Below, one piece after another: positions 17,234 through 25,120 of a stretch of 64,000 bases of DNA. Position 1 is the stretch's first letter, and each line of letters opens with the position of its first letter. The DNA comes from Haloplanus sp. XH21. GTDB lineage: Archaea > Halobacteriota > Halobacteria > Halobacteriales > Haloferacaceae. The stretch is taken from NCBI RefSeq assembly GCF_023276355.1, contig NZ_JALLPL010000001.1, positions 186,001 to 250,000 of the forward strand, read 5' to 3'. The position numbers and the translations under genes were made by a program. The notes beneath the pieces are model-generated. The model had not been told where the DNA came from. It saw only the letters and a program-made list of their open reading frames with translations, and did not search any database.

Positions 17234-18655
17234 ATGCCTCCGGGGGTGACTGATGCCGTCCTCGATACGCTCTCGGCGCGGATCGCGGTGCTCGACGAAT
17301 CGGGACGGATCGTCGAAGCGAACGCGTCGTGGCGAGCGTTCGACGCGGACACCGATCACCCGCTACTGCCGGCGACCGACGAGCCGTATCTGTCGGCGCT
17401 CCGTCGGTCCGCGAACGAGCAGGTTCGGGAAGTCGCCACACGGCTCCAGTCGGTGCTCGACGGCGACGGCGGTGTCGAGTATCCGTACCACGCCGACGAG
17501 GACGGCGACGCGCTGGTGATCCGGTTCGAACCGCTCGATCACGACGGCGACCGCTACGCCGTCGTGACACACGTCGGCCGCCACTCGGAGTCCCGGACGG
17601 CGGCCGATATCCACCTCAAGGAACGCGCGATGGACGAGGCGCCGGTTGGGATCGCCATCTCGAACCCGGATCTGGAAGACAACCCCGTCATCTACGCCAA
17701 CGCGGCTTTCGAGCGGATCACGGGCTATCCCGTCGGGGACATCGTGGGGCGGAACTGTCGGTTCCTGCAGGGCGCGGACTCCGACCCCGAAACGGTCGCG
17801 AAGATGCGCCACGCGATCGACAACCGGGAGCCGGTGACGGTCGAAGTGCGCAACTATCGGAAAAACGGCGAGCAGTTCTGGAACGAAGTGACCATCGCCC
17901 CGCTGTACGACGCGGACGGCGAACCCACGCATTTCGTCGGCTTCCAGCGCGACGTGACCGATCGCAAGGAGGCCGAGACGGCCCTGCAGACCGAGCGCGA
18001 TCGGCTCGCCGTGCTCAATCAGATCGTCCGCCACGACATCCGCAACGACATGTCGGTCGCGCTGGGGTGGGGGAACGAGCTCGCCGACAGTCTCGGTCCC
18101 GGATCGGCGGACATCCTCGAACGCATCATGACCGCGGCGACCCACACCAAGGAACTCACGGAGGCAGTCGGCGACCTCGCGGCAATCCTGGGGACGGTCG
18201 ACCCGGAACTCGAACCCATCCGTCTCGACACCGTTCTCGAAAAAGAGATCGCCCGTATGCGGTCGGATTTCGATTATCGCTCGCAGTCTATCTCCGTCCA
18301 CGCTGACGACCTACCCGAGGTTCGCGTCCTGGCGACACCGATTCTCTCCTCCGTGTTCGGCAATCTGCTTGACAACGCCGTCTTCCACAACGACAAGGCC
18401 GCTATCGAAATCGATGTCGACATCGCGGTAGACGCGGAGTCGGTGGTCGTTCGCATCGCCGACAACGGTCCGGGCGTTCCCGATGTCCACAAGCGCGAGG
18501 TGTTCGGACGCGGAGAGAAAGGGCTCGAAAGCCCGGGGAGCGGCCTCGGCCTCTATCTCGTCGACAACCTCGTCCGGACGTACGGCGGGACGGTCTGGAT
18601 CGAGGACAACGACCCCGAGGGCGCCGTGTTCTGCGTCGAACTCCAACGGCTCTGA
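17234..18655 (+). CDS. LOV-type blue-light sensor histidine kinase
   Basis: A 473-residue soluble sensor kinase with no membrane segment. Residues ~5-115 form a PAS-like domain. Residues ~132-245 form a second PAS domain with the LOV flavin signature: GRNCRFLQG with Cys175, NAAFERITGY before it, and RNYRKNGEQFWNE after. In LOV proteins this cysteine forms a light-driven adduct with FMN, so blue-light sensing is predicted. The kinase follows with H-box VRHDIRND (His267), N-box NLLDNAVFHND, and G-boxes DNGPGVP and GSGLGLYLV. No response regulator gene is adjacent. Confidence 0.88.
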   Translation: MPPGVTDAVLDTLSARIAVLDESGRIVEANASWRAFDADTDHPLLPATDEPYLSALRRSANEQVREVATRLQSVLDGDGGVEYPYHADEDGDALVIRFEPLDHDGDRYAVVTHVGRHSESRTAADIHLKERAMDEAPVGIAISNPDLEDNPVIYANAAFERITGYPVGDIVGRNCRFLQGADSDPETVAKMRHAIDNREPVTVEVRNYRKNGEQFWNEVTIAPLYDADGEPTHFVGFQRDVTDRKEAETALQTERDRLAVLNQIVRHDIRNDMSVALGWGNELADSLGPGSADILERIMTAATHTKELTEAVGDLAAILGTVDPELEPIRLDTVLEKEIARMRSDFDYRSQSISVHADDLPEVRVLATPILSSVFGNLLDNAVFHNDKAAIEIDVDIAVDAESVVVRIADNGPGVPDVHKREVFGRGEKGLESPGSGLGLYLVDNLVRTYGGTVWIEDNDPEGAVFCVELQRL

Positions 18656-18702
18656 TCGCGGAGTCGCGCAATACTTCACCCTGCCCCGAGTACGGCGCGC
18701 CG

Positions 18703-20595
18703 ATGGCGGACACCGACGGCGGGTTCGAGGATGTCCGGGAGAACGTCGACGGCCACCCGATGGTCAGCCTCCTGGCGTACGCCCGTCCCTACTGGCGCCG
18801 GCTGACTGCCGGCGTCATCGCCTCGTTCTGTACGCGCTTTGCCCGCCTCCTCCCGCCGATTCTCGTCGCGACGACCATCGACCGGATCATCCTCGGCTCG
18901 GCCGAGCCGGGACTGCTGGCCACCGCTGGCCTGCTCCCTAGCGGCACGATCACGGGACGGGCCGCCCGCATCGCGTTTCTCGAACGCCTCGTGGCCATCG
19001 CGGCGCTGGCGTATCTCCTCCGATCGGTGACTCGCTTCGTCTCGCGGTATCTCCTCCAGTCGGCCGCCCAGAAGATCCAACGCGACCTCCGGAACGAGAC
19101 GTACGATCACCTCCAGCATCTCTCGATGGACTTCTTCGTCGACCACCAGACCGGCGGCATGATGTCCATACTCAACAGTGATATCAACCGACTGGAGCAG
19201 TTCCTCAACACCGAGTTCCGACAGATGATCCGGGTCGTCGCCACCGTCGGCGGCATCGCCGTCATCCTCTGGACTTACTCGCCGCAACTCGCGGTCATCG
19301 CGCTGGCACCGGTCCCGCTCATCGGCCTCGCGAGCGGGTATTTCCTCACCTGGATCGAGCCACGATACAAGTCGATCCGGGAGTCGGTCGCCCGCCTCAA
19401 CACGCGTCTGGAGAACAACCTCGGCGGCGCCGCGGTCATCAAGGCGTTCAACCGGTACGGGTTCGAACACGAGCGCGTCGCCGAGCAGAGTCAGGACTAC
19501 CACGACGAGAAGGTGGGTGCGCTCCGCATCCGCCGGGCCTTCTTCGCCACCCTCCGGCTACTCACCGGCGTCGTGTTCGTCCTCGTCCTCTACATCGGCG
19601 GCCTCGACAACATCAACGAGGTCGAAGGCGCGCTCACGGCCGGGAGTTTCGCCCTGTTTTTCCTCTATTTGCGCCGCCTCTACTCGCCGATGCGCCGCGT
19701 TGGCAAGTCCGCGAACAAATATCAACTCGCAAAATCCAGCGCCGAGCGCGTGTTCGGCCTCCTCGGACGCGAACCGACCGTGACCTCGCCGACCGACCCC
19801 TACCGGCCGGAGACGGTCGAGGGCGACGTGACCTTCGACGACGTGACCTTCGGTTACGACGACCGGGACCCCGTGCTTCGGAACGTCTCGCTCGACGTGC
19901 CCGCGGGCGCTACCGTCGGTCTCGTCGGACCGACCGGCGCAGGGAAGTCGACGCTCGTGAAACTCATCCCACGGTTTCACGATGTGGACGCCGGGGCGGT
20001 CCGGGTCGACGGCGTCGATGTCCGCGAGTACGACCTCGGGGCACTCAGAGAGGAGATTGCCGTCGTCGAGCAGAGCCCCTACCTCTTCTCGGGGACCGTC
20101 GCCGAGAACATCGCCTACGGCGATCAGGACGCGCTGGCGGCCGAACGCGACGGTGAGACCACCGCTCGCGAGCGGGTCGTCGAGGCGGCGAGAGCGGCGG
20201 AAGCCCACGATTTCATCACCGACCTTCCCGAAGGGTACGACACGTTCGTCGGCGAACGCGGCGTGAAACTCTCGGGCGGTCAGCGCCAGCGGCTCGCCAT
20301 CGCTCGCGCCCTCCTCAACGATCCCGCGATCATCATCTTCGACGAGGCGACCAGCGATGTCGACACCGAGACTGAAGAGCGCATCCAGGAGAGCCTCGAC
20401 CGTCTCGTCGAGGACCGGACCGCGTTCGTCATCGCCCACCGCCTGTCGACCATTCAAGACGCCGACCGCATCGTCGTCCTGAAGAACGGCGAAATCGTCG
20501 AAACGGGGACCCACGACGACCTGCTCGGCGCGGATGGCGACTACGCCGCGCTATGGCGGGCACAGGCCGACGCCGCCCCCGTTGCCGACGATTGA
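18703..20595 (+). CDS. ABC exporter, fused permease and ATPase
   Basis: A 630-residue half-transporter that should act as a homodimer. Residues ~25-370 form the six-helix exporter membrane domain. The ATPase domain has Walker A GPTGAGKST near 409, Q-loop VVEQSPYLFSG, signature LSGGQRQRLAIARALL near 523, Walker B IIIFDEATSDVD and the H-loop AHRLSTI. It resembles the MsbA/MDR-type lipid and drug exporters. Substrate unknown. It lies 47 bases after the LOV kinase and may be co-transcribed with it. Confidence 0.93.
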   Translation: MADTDGGFEDVRENVDGHPMVSLLAYARPYWRRLTAGVIASFCTRFARLLPPILVATTIDRIILGSAEPGLLATAGLLPSGTITGRAARIAFLERLVAIAALAYLLRSVTRFVSRYLLQSAAQKIQRDLRNETYDHLQHLSMDFFVDHQTGGMMSILNSDINRLEQFLNTEFRQMIRVVATVGGIAVILWTYSPQLAVIALAPVPLIGLASGYFLTWIEPRYKSIRESVARLNTRLENNLGGAAVIKAFNRYGFEHERVAEQSQDYHDEKVGALRIRRAFFATLRLLTGVVFVLVLYIGGLDNINEVEGALTAGSFALFFLYLRRLYSPMRRVGKSANKYQLAKSSAERVFGLLGREPTVTSPTDPYRPETVEGDVTFDDVTFGYDDRDPVLRNVSLDVPAGATVGLVGPTGAGKSTLVKLIPRFHDVDAGAVRVDGVDVREYDLGALREEIAVVEQSPYLFSGTVAENIAYGDQDALAAERDGETTARERVVEAARAAEAHDFITDLPEGYDTFVGERGVKLSGGQRQRLAIARALLNDPAIIIFDEATSDVDTETEERIQESLDRLVEDRTAFVIAHRLSTIQDADRIVVLKNGEIVETGTHDDLLGADGDYAALWRAQADAAPVADD

Positions 20596-20681
20596 AGGGA
20601 TGCTGCGAGAGCGAGTCACCGAACACACCGCTGCCGACTTCCCGGGATACTCTTATTTGGATTACCCGTCGAAGGAGAGGT

Positions 20682-20999
20682 ATGAGTCGAGCGGTACCGG
20701 ACGGCTGGCTGAAGACGGGGCGACGCGAGTACGAGAACCGCACGGTCGAGGTGGAGGTGAAATTTCAGCCGACGCCGGAGCAAGACGGACGCTTCGAAGT
20801 GTGGGTCGTGAACGAAGAGGCCGAGGAATCGACGGCCATCGAGAACGCCAAGCCGTCGGAGACGGCCGTGCGGGAACTCGCGAAAGACGTGATGGTGGCG
20901 TTCACCGACGCGTACGAATCGGCCGTCGACGACGGTATGGGAGACGAGGCGGCCATCGCGCAGGCGATCGAAGAAGCGAGCGAGCGGCATCGTGCGTAA
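20682..20999 (+). CDS. Conserved haloarchaeal protein of unknown function
   Basis: A 105-residue acidic protein (MSRAVPDGWLKTGRREYENR, then KFQPTPEQDGRFEVWVVNEE and a helical C terminus). No catalytic motif is seen and the family is not recognised. The start is well supported: a GGAGAGG ribosome-binding site lies just before the ATG and an AT-rich TCTTATTTGG box about 30 bases upstream. It is the last chromosomal gene before the integrated element. Confidence 0.75.
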   Translation: MSRAVPDGWLKTGRREYENRTVEVEVKFQPTPEQDGRFEVWVVNEEAEESTAIENAKPSETAVRELAKDVMVAFTDAYESAVDDGMGDEAAIAQAIEEASERHRA

Positions 21000-21020
21000 A
21001 CTCGAGGCGGCGACGAATAG

Positions 21021-21053
21021 GCCACCGAGGGCGAGGATAGCCCAGTCGGTGGC
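21021..21053. terminator. Hairpin after the last chromosomal gene
   Basis: GCCACCGA and TCGGTGGC form an 8-base stem, extended inside by GGGC/GCCC with a two-base bulge and a seven-base loop. It starts 22 bases after the upstream stop codon and ends 19 bases before the tRNA-like repeat. It may terminate the upstream gene; termination is inferred from position only. Confidence 0.35.
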
Positions 21054-21071
21054 ACTGGTTACTGAATAGGA

Positions 21072-21093
21072 AGCCAAGGGCCGGATTTGAACC
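21072..21093 (-). repeat. Attachment-site copy of a tRNA 3' end (probably tRNA-Cys)
   Basis: Read on the minus strand this 22-base segment starts with the T loop (GGTTCAAATCC), continues as the T-stem 3' arm CCGGC, the acceptor 3' arm CCTTGGC and a final T. The implied acceptor 5' arm, GCCAAGG, and discriminator U73 fit tRNA-Cys. The 5' side of the T stem no longer pairs fully, so this is a fragment and not a tRNA gene. With the integrase gene 50 bases away it marks the left edge of an integrated element. The intact tRNA should sit at the other edge, which was not found in the window. Confidence 0.65.
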
Positions 21094-21112
21094 AGTGGTT
21101 CACATGCCATAA

Positions 21113-21118
21113 TTTAAA
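21113..21118 (+). promoter_or_regulatory. TATA box of the integrase gene
   Basis: TTTAAA lies 25-30 bases before the integrase ATG at 21143, the spacing of a leaderless haloarchaeal promoter. It sits just inside the attachment-site repeat, so integrase expression does not depend on chromosomal sequence. Confidence 0.6.
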
Positions 21119-21142
21119 GAGGGTCGAGATAGATGTTCGAAT

Positions 21143-22396
21143 ATGAGCGATCCCGGCGCGCAAATCGAGACGCTGCGCGACCGCATCGAGGCGTCCGACA
21201 AGATTTCCGACACCGACCGGTCGGCCCTGTTCGACTTCAGCGACGAGCTCTACCTGCTCCAGACGAAGTACAGCGACCATCGGCACCTGAAGCTGCTCCG
21301 CCACTGCACTCGCATGGCCGAACACGTCGGCGGGCTGGCCGAGGCCCTCGAGGACCGCGACGCGACGGAGGACATCGTCCGCTGGATCAACCGAACCTAC
21401 GACAACGAGGAGACCAACCGCGACTACCGGGTGGCCCTCAGCGTCTTTGGCCGGCGCACCACCGACGAGAACGGGGACGATCCGCCAGAGAGCATTGAGT
21501 GGGTCCCGTCCGGAACGTCCAGTAACTACGATCCCGCGCCCAACCCCGGCGACATGCTCCACTGGGAGGCGGACGTCCTCCCGATGATCGAGGCGACCCG
21601 ATACAGTCGGGACGCTGCCTTGATCGCTACCGCTTGGGACTCGGGGGCGCGGAGCGGTGAGATTCGCGGGCTTTCGGTCGGTGACGTGACTGACCACCGC
21701 CACGGCTACCAGCTCACTTTCCAGGGGAAGACCGGCCAGCGGACAGTCACGCTGATTCCCTCGGTCCCGTACCTCCAGCAGTGGCTCTCGGATCACCCCG
21801 CGCGGGACGACCCCAACGCCCCGCTCTGGTGCAAGCTCGACCGGCCCGAGGAGTTCTCCTACCGGATGTTCACGAAGATCCTCGAAGGGGCCGCGGACAA
21901 GGCGGATATCGACAAGCCCGTCACGTTCACTAACTTCCGGAAGAGCTCCGCGAGCTATCTCGCCTCGCAGGGGATGAACCAGGCCCACATCGAGGACCAC
22001 CACGGCTGGGTCCGGGGCAGCGACGTGGCCAGCCGCTACGTCAGCGTCTTCGGCCAGGACGCCGACCGCGAACTCGCGAAAGTCCACGGAGTGGAGCTCG
22101 ACGACGACGAGGAGCCGGAACCCATCGCCCCGATGGAATGCCCGCGCTGCGGGCGAGACACCCCTCGAGAGAAGGACTTCTGCGTCTGGTGTGACCAGGC
22201 GACGTCCCACGATGCCGTCCAAGATATCAAGGCCGAGGAGCAGGATCTCCGGGATTCCATCCTCACGCTCATCCGGGAGGATCCCGAACTCCTCAATGAC
22301 ATCGAGCGCGCGCAGGACGCGATGACGGTCTTCGAGGAGCGGCCCGACCTCTTCGAGGATGCCAAACGGTTCCGTGAGGCGCTGGGCGGCAACTGA
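21143..22396 (+). CDS. int: Tyrosine recombinase (integrase) with C-terminal zinc ribbon
   Basis: A 417-residue site-specific recombinase, expected to integrate and excise the element at the adjacent tRNA-end repeat. Catalytic residues read as Arg170 (DSGARSGEIRG), Lys196 (FQGKTGQ), Arg266 (TNFRKSS), His287 (DHHGW) and nucleophile Tyr299 (SRYVSVFG). The first His of the usual HxxR box is Thr263, as in some archaeal relatives. A zinc ribbon follows (Cys333/336/347/350) and then a helical tail. The N-terminal ~110 residues form the DNA-binding arm domain. It ends tail-to-tail with the next small gene. Confidence 0.9.
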   Translation: MSDPGAQIETLRDRIEASDKISDTDRSALFDFSDELYLLQTKYSDHRHLKLLRHCTRMAEHVGGLAEALEDRDATEDIVRWINRTYDNEETNRDYRVALSVFGRRTTDENGDDPPESIEWVPSGTSSNYDPAPNPGDMLHWEADVLPMIEATRYSRDAALIATAWDSGARSGEIRGLSVGDVTDHRHGYQLTFQGKTGQRTVTLIPSVPYLQQWLSDHPARDDPNAPLWCKLDRPEEFSYRMFTKILEGAADKADIDKPVTFTNFRKSSASYLASQGMNQAHIEDHHGWVRGSDVASRYVSVFGQDADRELAKVHGVELDDDEEPEPIAPMECPRCGRDTPREKDFCVWCDQATSHDAVQDIKAEEQDLRDSILTLIREDPELLNDIERAQDAMTVFEERPDLFEDAKRFREALGGN

Positions 22397-22398
22397 CA

Positions 22399-22593
22399 TC
22401 ACTGCAGCGCCTCCTTGCCTTGCTGAAGTTCCTCGATTACCTGGTTAATCTCTGGGTCGGAGAGTCCCCTGATAAGTAGGGCACCCGCGTAAGCACGTAG
22501 CTCGAGGCTGCTCCCGTGCTTGAGGATGTACTCGAGATCTTCGCGGTTTTCTCGAACGTACCGACGCGTCGATTCGGGCACGTCATTGGTCAT
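22399..22593 (-). CDS. Small protein convergent with the integrase
   Basis: A 64-residue helical, charged protein (MTNDVPESTRRYVRENREDL, then LSDPEINQVIEELQQGKEAL). Its stop is two bases from the integrase stop. Small genes in this position often travel with haloarchaeal integrases and may modulate excision or transcription; this is inference, as no DNA-binding fold can be assigned with confidence. Confidence 0.6.
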   Translation of the reverse strand: MTNDVPESTRRYVRENREDLEYILKHGSSLELRAYAGALLIRGLSDPEINQVIEELQQGKEALQ

Positions 22594-22616
22594 GGTTCGA
22601 TCACCTCACCCAGGTC

Positions 22617-22730
22617 ATGTCCGTCCGATTCCGTGGGAATCACGGGCTGCTGATGGTGATTCCGGAGTCCGGAGGGTATGCTCAGTTCACCGTACATGGC
22701 GACACGATGATACGGATACTCGCCGAATAG
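22617..22730 (+). CDS. Possible 37-residue protein
   Basis: ATG at 22617 opens a 37-codon frame (MSVRFRGNHGLLMVIPESGG, then YAQFTVHGDTMIRILAE). It is divergent from the 64-residue gene and 23 bases from its start. Codons are reasonable and the predicted strands are compact, resembling the small beta-rich proteins common in elements. There is no homology basis, so the call is weak. Confidence 0.3.
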   Translation: MSVRFRGNHGLLMVIPESGGYAQFTVHGDTMIRILAE

Positions 22731-22744
22731 CGGCTATCGGGGCA

Positions 22745-22762
22745 TTTCGGAAATTTCCGAAA
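22745..22762. promoter_or_regulatory. 18-base perfect palindrome, probable operator
   Basis: TTTCGGAAATTTCCGAAA is its own reverse complement over all 18 bases. Partial copies of the TTCGGAAA half-site follow within 70 bases. Such a cluster next to an integrase module suits a dimeric repressor site or an initiator-protein site. The binding protein is unknown. Confidence 0.45.
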
Positions 22763-23148
22763 CCTTCCGGAAACGCCAAAGGGAGGTTCCCCTCCTGTGA
22801 TTCAGTGTGATGAACCGTTTTCGGAAAAGGCGCCAGTTCGGGAACCAGCTCGCAGTCAAATCTGTCGGAGAACCGCCATACAGCTCTTCGTCTGTTCGAT
22901 ACGAATTAGTGAAAGTCCAGACATTCGATTGACTGTTGTCTGACGGATCTCAGAAACAATGTACAGGATACTGAGGCTGTACACGACAGAGCAGCCTTCA
23001 ATTCGCCGTCTTATGTGTGAAACAGCCGTTGAACGTGTGTTCCAAGCCGGGTGGTTTGTACTAGTACAGCAGTAATTGATTCGGAAATGGGATCGTCGTA
23101 GTGTAGCATATCTGGTAACTGCATTACTTTCACTCCGGCGTCTTATCT

Positions 23149-23155
23149 TTTATAA
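23149..23155 (+). promoter_or_regulatory. TATA box of the 481-residue membrane-anchored protein gene
   Basis: TTTATAA ends 24 bases before the ATG at 23179, typical of a leaderless haloarchaeal transcript. It supports that ATG over the upstream TTG and GTG codons in the same frame. Confidence 0.6.
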
Positions 23156-23178
23156 CCGCCCAGAGCAATTTGTTAGTG

Positions 23179-24624
23179 ATGGCTATCGGAAAGTTCGTTT
23201 GGCGAAACAAATGGTGGATTCTTATCTATCTCATAGCGATACCTGCACTCACTCTCCTCACACGCCTCAATCACGTTCCTTCTCAATACCTCTTAGCGAC
23301 CATCCCATTATTGGCGATATTAGGCCAGTATAATACCATTCAAGAGAAGTTTGAGACCTATAAGAAGAACCGACGTATCGAGAGGCGTCAAAAGAAGTTC
23401 GACAAGATACTAAGAAAATTCGAGGACAGATTCGAAGACTCGATCTTGAACTTCGAGGGGGCGGAGCCTTCTGAAAACCTTATCGACTATTGTGACGGCG
23501 TTTTCCCGGAGGAATATGAACAATATCTCCACATATTCTACGTATATCTGGCCGAAGAAGCGGAGTTCGACTTGAACCACTTCGAGCGAAATTCGCTTGA
23601 CGACTCAATCATCTCCTTTTGCCGAGGTTTTGATTTGAGAAACCCGACGGACGAGACGGTTCAAACTGCATGGGGAATTCATAGCGTACTTTGTACGACA
23701 TCGACTGAAATATCGTTTGACAACGCTTCTGCTGACGTTTTCGATTATGACTGTCTTGATGAGCGATTTATTCGTAAGTACGTTGAGAAGGAAAGGTTAA
23801 TCTCTGAACTAACTTCAGAGCGACAGGAAATCCGAAATTACAAACAAACACTATCCACGCTATACCAAAATGGTAAGCTGAATGAGTTCGGTATTAAGCA
23901 GATCCTCTCTGGCTTCGAAAATGAGATCAAAACAGCACGAACCGACAAGACGCATTTTCTCATCCTGATGAACCAACTTCAGCACGATAGTGATATTCAA
24001 TCCAAAATTGAAGACTCGGTTAAAAGTGACGGTGGTTCTACTTATTCCATCTACTTGCGAATATCCAATTCATATTACAGTTCCTTCTTGGCTGTGGTTG
24101 ACGGCGACGAGGACATTAGCGAGTTCTATGAAACTCACGTAGAACCATACTACCAAGAAACAGAAGCCGATGGTTGGCTATCAGTCCACAAAGCGAAGTT
24201 CGAGGGGAGCATCCTTGAAAGAAGGTATGAAGAAACACAACCTTCTGATAATGCTAAAAAGGCCATAGCACGAACCAATATTTTAGCAGAAGGCCAAGAA
24301 GTCGTGAAGCTCAATTTGGAGGATAAACTCATCGAATCGTATCTATCTACTGACGAGTTGTTGACAGTATTACCACTCAACCTATTCCTCCCGGATTTGA
24401 GTTCGGAGAAGAGAGAAACGTTGATTCAGAATAATGAAGACATAAAGGAGGAGTTCAATATATCCAAGCTGACCGATTGGGCGAATCCAAACTATCCGCC
24501 GTCAGAGATTGCTGATTACCTACAAAGAACCTACTTCCCGGAGGACTCTCAGCAGGAATGGGAGCAAAATGTCCAAACGGTTGTACAAAGGGCGAATGAG
24601 GTTAATCAAGCCTTGACCGCGTGA
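23179..24624 (+). CDS. Membrane-anchored protein of unknown function
   Basis: A 481-residue protein. Two hydrophobic segments lie at the N terminus (WWILIYLIAIPALTLL near 12-27 and YLLATIPLLAILG near 37-49). A basic coiled coil follows (QEKFETYKKNRRIERRQKKF), then about 400 mostly helical cytoplasmic residues. No nuclease or NTPase motif is visible. The gene has clearly lower GC than the chromosome, with many A/T-ending codons, a sign of transfer. This architecture (N-terminal hairpin anchor plus large soluble domain) is common among orphan defence or surface-exclusion proteins, but no function is assigned. Confidence 0.75.
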   Translation: MAIGKFVWRNKWWILIYLIAIPALTLLTRLNHVPSQYLLATIPLLAILGQYNTIQEKFETYKKNRRIERRQKKFDKILRKFEDRFEDSILNFEGAEPSENLIDYCDGVFPEEYEQYLHIFYVYLAEEAEFDLNHFERNSLDDSIISFCRGFDLRNPTDETVQTAWGIHSVLCTTSTEISFDNASADVFDYDCLDERFIRKYVEKERLISELTSERQEIRNYKQTLSTLYQNGKLNEFGIKQILSGFENEIKTARTDKTHFLILMNQLQHDSDIQSKIEDSVKSDGGSTYSIYLRISNSYYSSFLAVVDGDEDISEFYETHVEPYYQETEADGWLSVHKAKFEGSILERRYEETQPSDNAKKAIARTNILAEGQEVVKLNLEDKLIESYLSTDELLTVLPLNLFLPDLSSEKRETLIQNNEDIKEEFNISKLTDWANPNYPPSEIADYLQRTYFPEDSQQEWEQNVQTVVQRANEVNQALTA

Positions 24625-24900
24625 AGTCTGCTACGTCTCAACTACATCGAGGAGGACCTGCCATGCTTCGGCAATCGGTATAACAAGGACAGTTTTCGTG
24701 GAGTGTTCCGTCGGGTAGCGAAGGGGGTTGGCCTAGATCTTGAAGGCCGTGACTTGTCGCCCTACTGTACCCCGTAGTCGACTGCGACGTTCGTAGCTGA
24801 GGGGGGTTTAGCTGTGGCGGAGCAGCAGTGTCGGTATAAGTCGAAGCAGGCCACTCAGAATATGAGCACAGTTCGGTGGGTCGGTAAAGCGATACTGTGA
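24625..24900 (+). pseudogene. Remnant of a second tyrosine recombinase
   Basis: Directly after the preceding stop, in the same phase, 91 codons read as integrase-like protein with one internal TAG at 24775. The first part ends FRRVAKGVGLDLEGRDLSPY; the second reads TATFVAEGGLAVAEQQCRYK, then SKQATQN. In active haloarchaeal integrases this kind of segment spans the HxxR box to just before the catalytic Tyr. Here the N-terminal half, the Arg box and the Tyr are missing, so it is a decayed C-terminal fragment. The assignment rests on pattern recognition only. Confidence 0.45.
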
Positions 24901-25087
24901 ACAGTATCGACTGGCGATTGACGTCGCCCCCTCTGAGAGCGAGGACTACCACCCCTCATTCGACCATTAGATTCGGAGTTGTTCGTAGCTGTCATAGTTC
25001 TCTTCCATGTCTTGGACAGGGGTGCAGTCCACAGGTTTTGCGCCGGGTTCTTCGACACATCGTACTCAGATGTCTACCTGAACCAAA

Positions 25088-25094
25088 CTTATTA
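25088..25094 (+). promoter_or_regulatory. TATA-like box of the first DUF4238 gene
   Basis: CTTATTA lies 27-33 bases before the ATG at 25121, consistent with a leaderless transcript for the first DUF4238 gene. Confidence 0.45.
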
Positions 25095-25120
25095 CTGATT
25101 ACTACCCACTACTTTGAAGA

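Larger units (their letters stand above)
22731..23178. other. Gene-free region with a palindrome cluster
   Basis: No convincing gene is seen in these ~450 bases. It contains an 18-base perfect palindrome at 22745-22762, a related TTCCGGAA at 22765-22772, and another TTTTCGGAAAA near 22814-22828. It also has a short GGAGG/CCTCC hairpin near 22782-22795. The rest is AT-richer than the chromosome. The far end carries the promoter of the next gene. Confidence 0.45.

Noticed and set aside
21027-21055. D-arm-like sequence (ATAGCCCAGTCGGT) suggesting a plus-strand tRNA gene
   Set aside because: No anticodon stem or plus-strand T arm follows; the nearby T-arm sequence is on the opposite strand. The segment is better explained as a simple hairpin.
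20616-21110. Minus-strand frame with a membrane-like stretch (DWAILALGGLFVAAS) near the element edge
   Set aside because: Most of the frame is antisense to the supported 105-residue gene. The hydrophobic part spans only ~60 bases and includes the attachment repeat. A gene remnant is possible but not supportable.
24638-24952. 104-codon minus-strand frame
   Set aside because: Ser/Thr/Pro-rich composition without acidic bias. The plus strand of the same bases reads as an integrase remnant.
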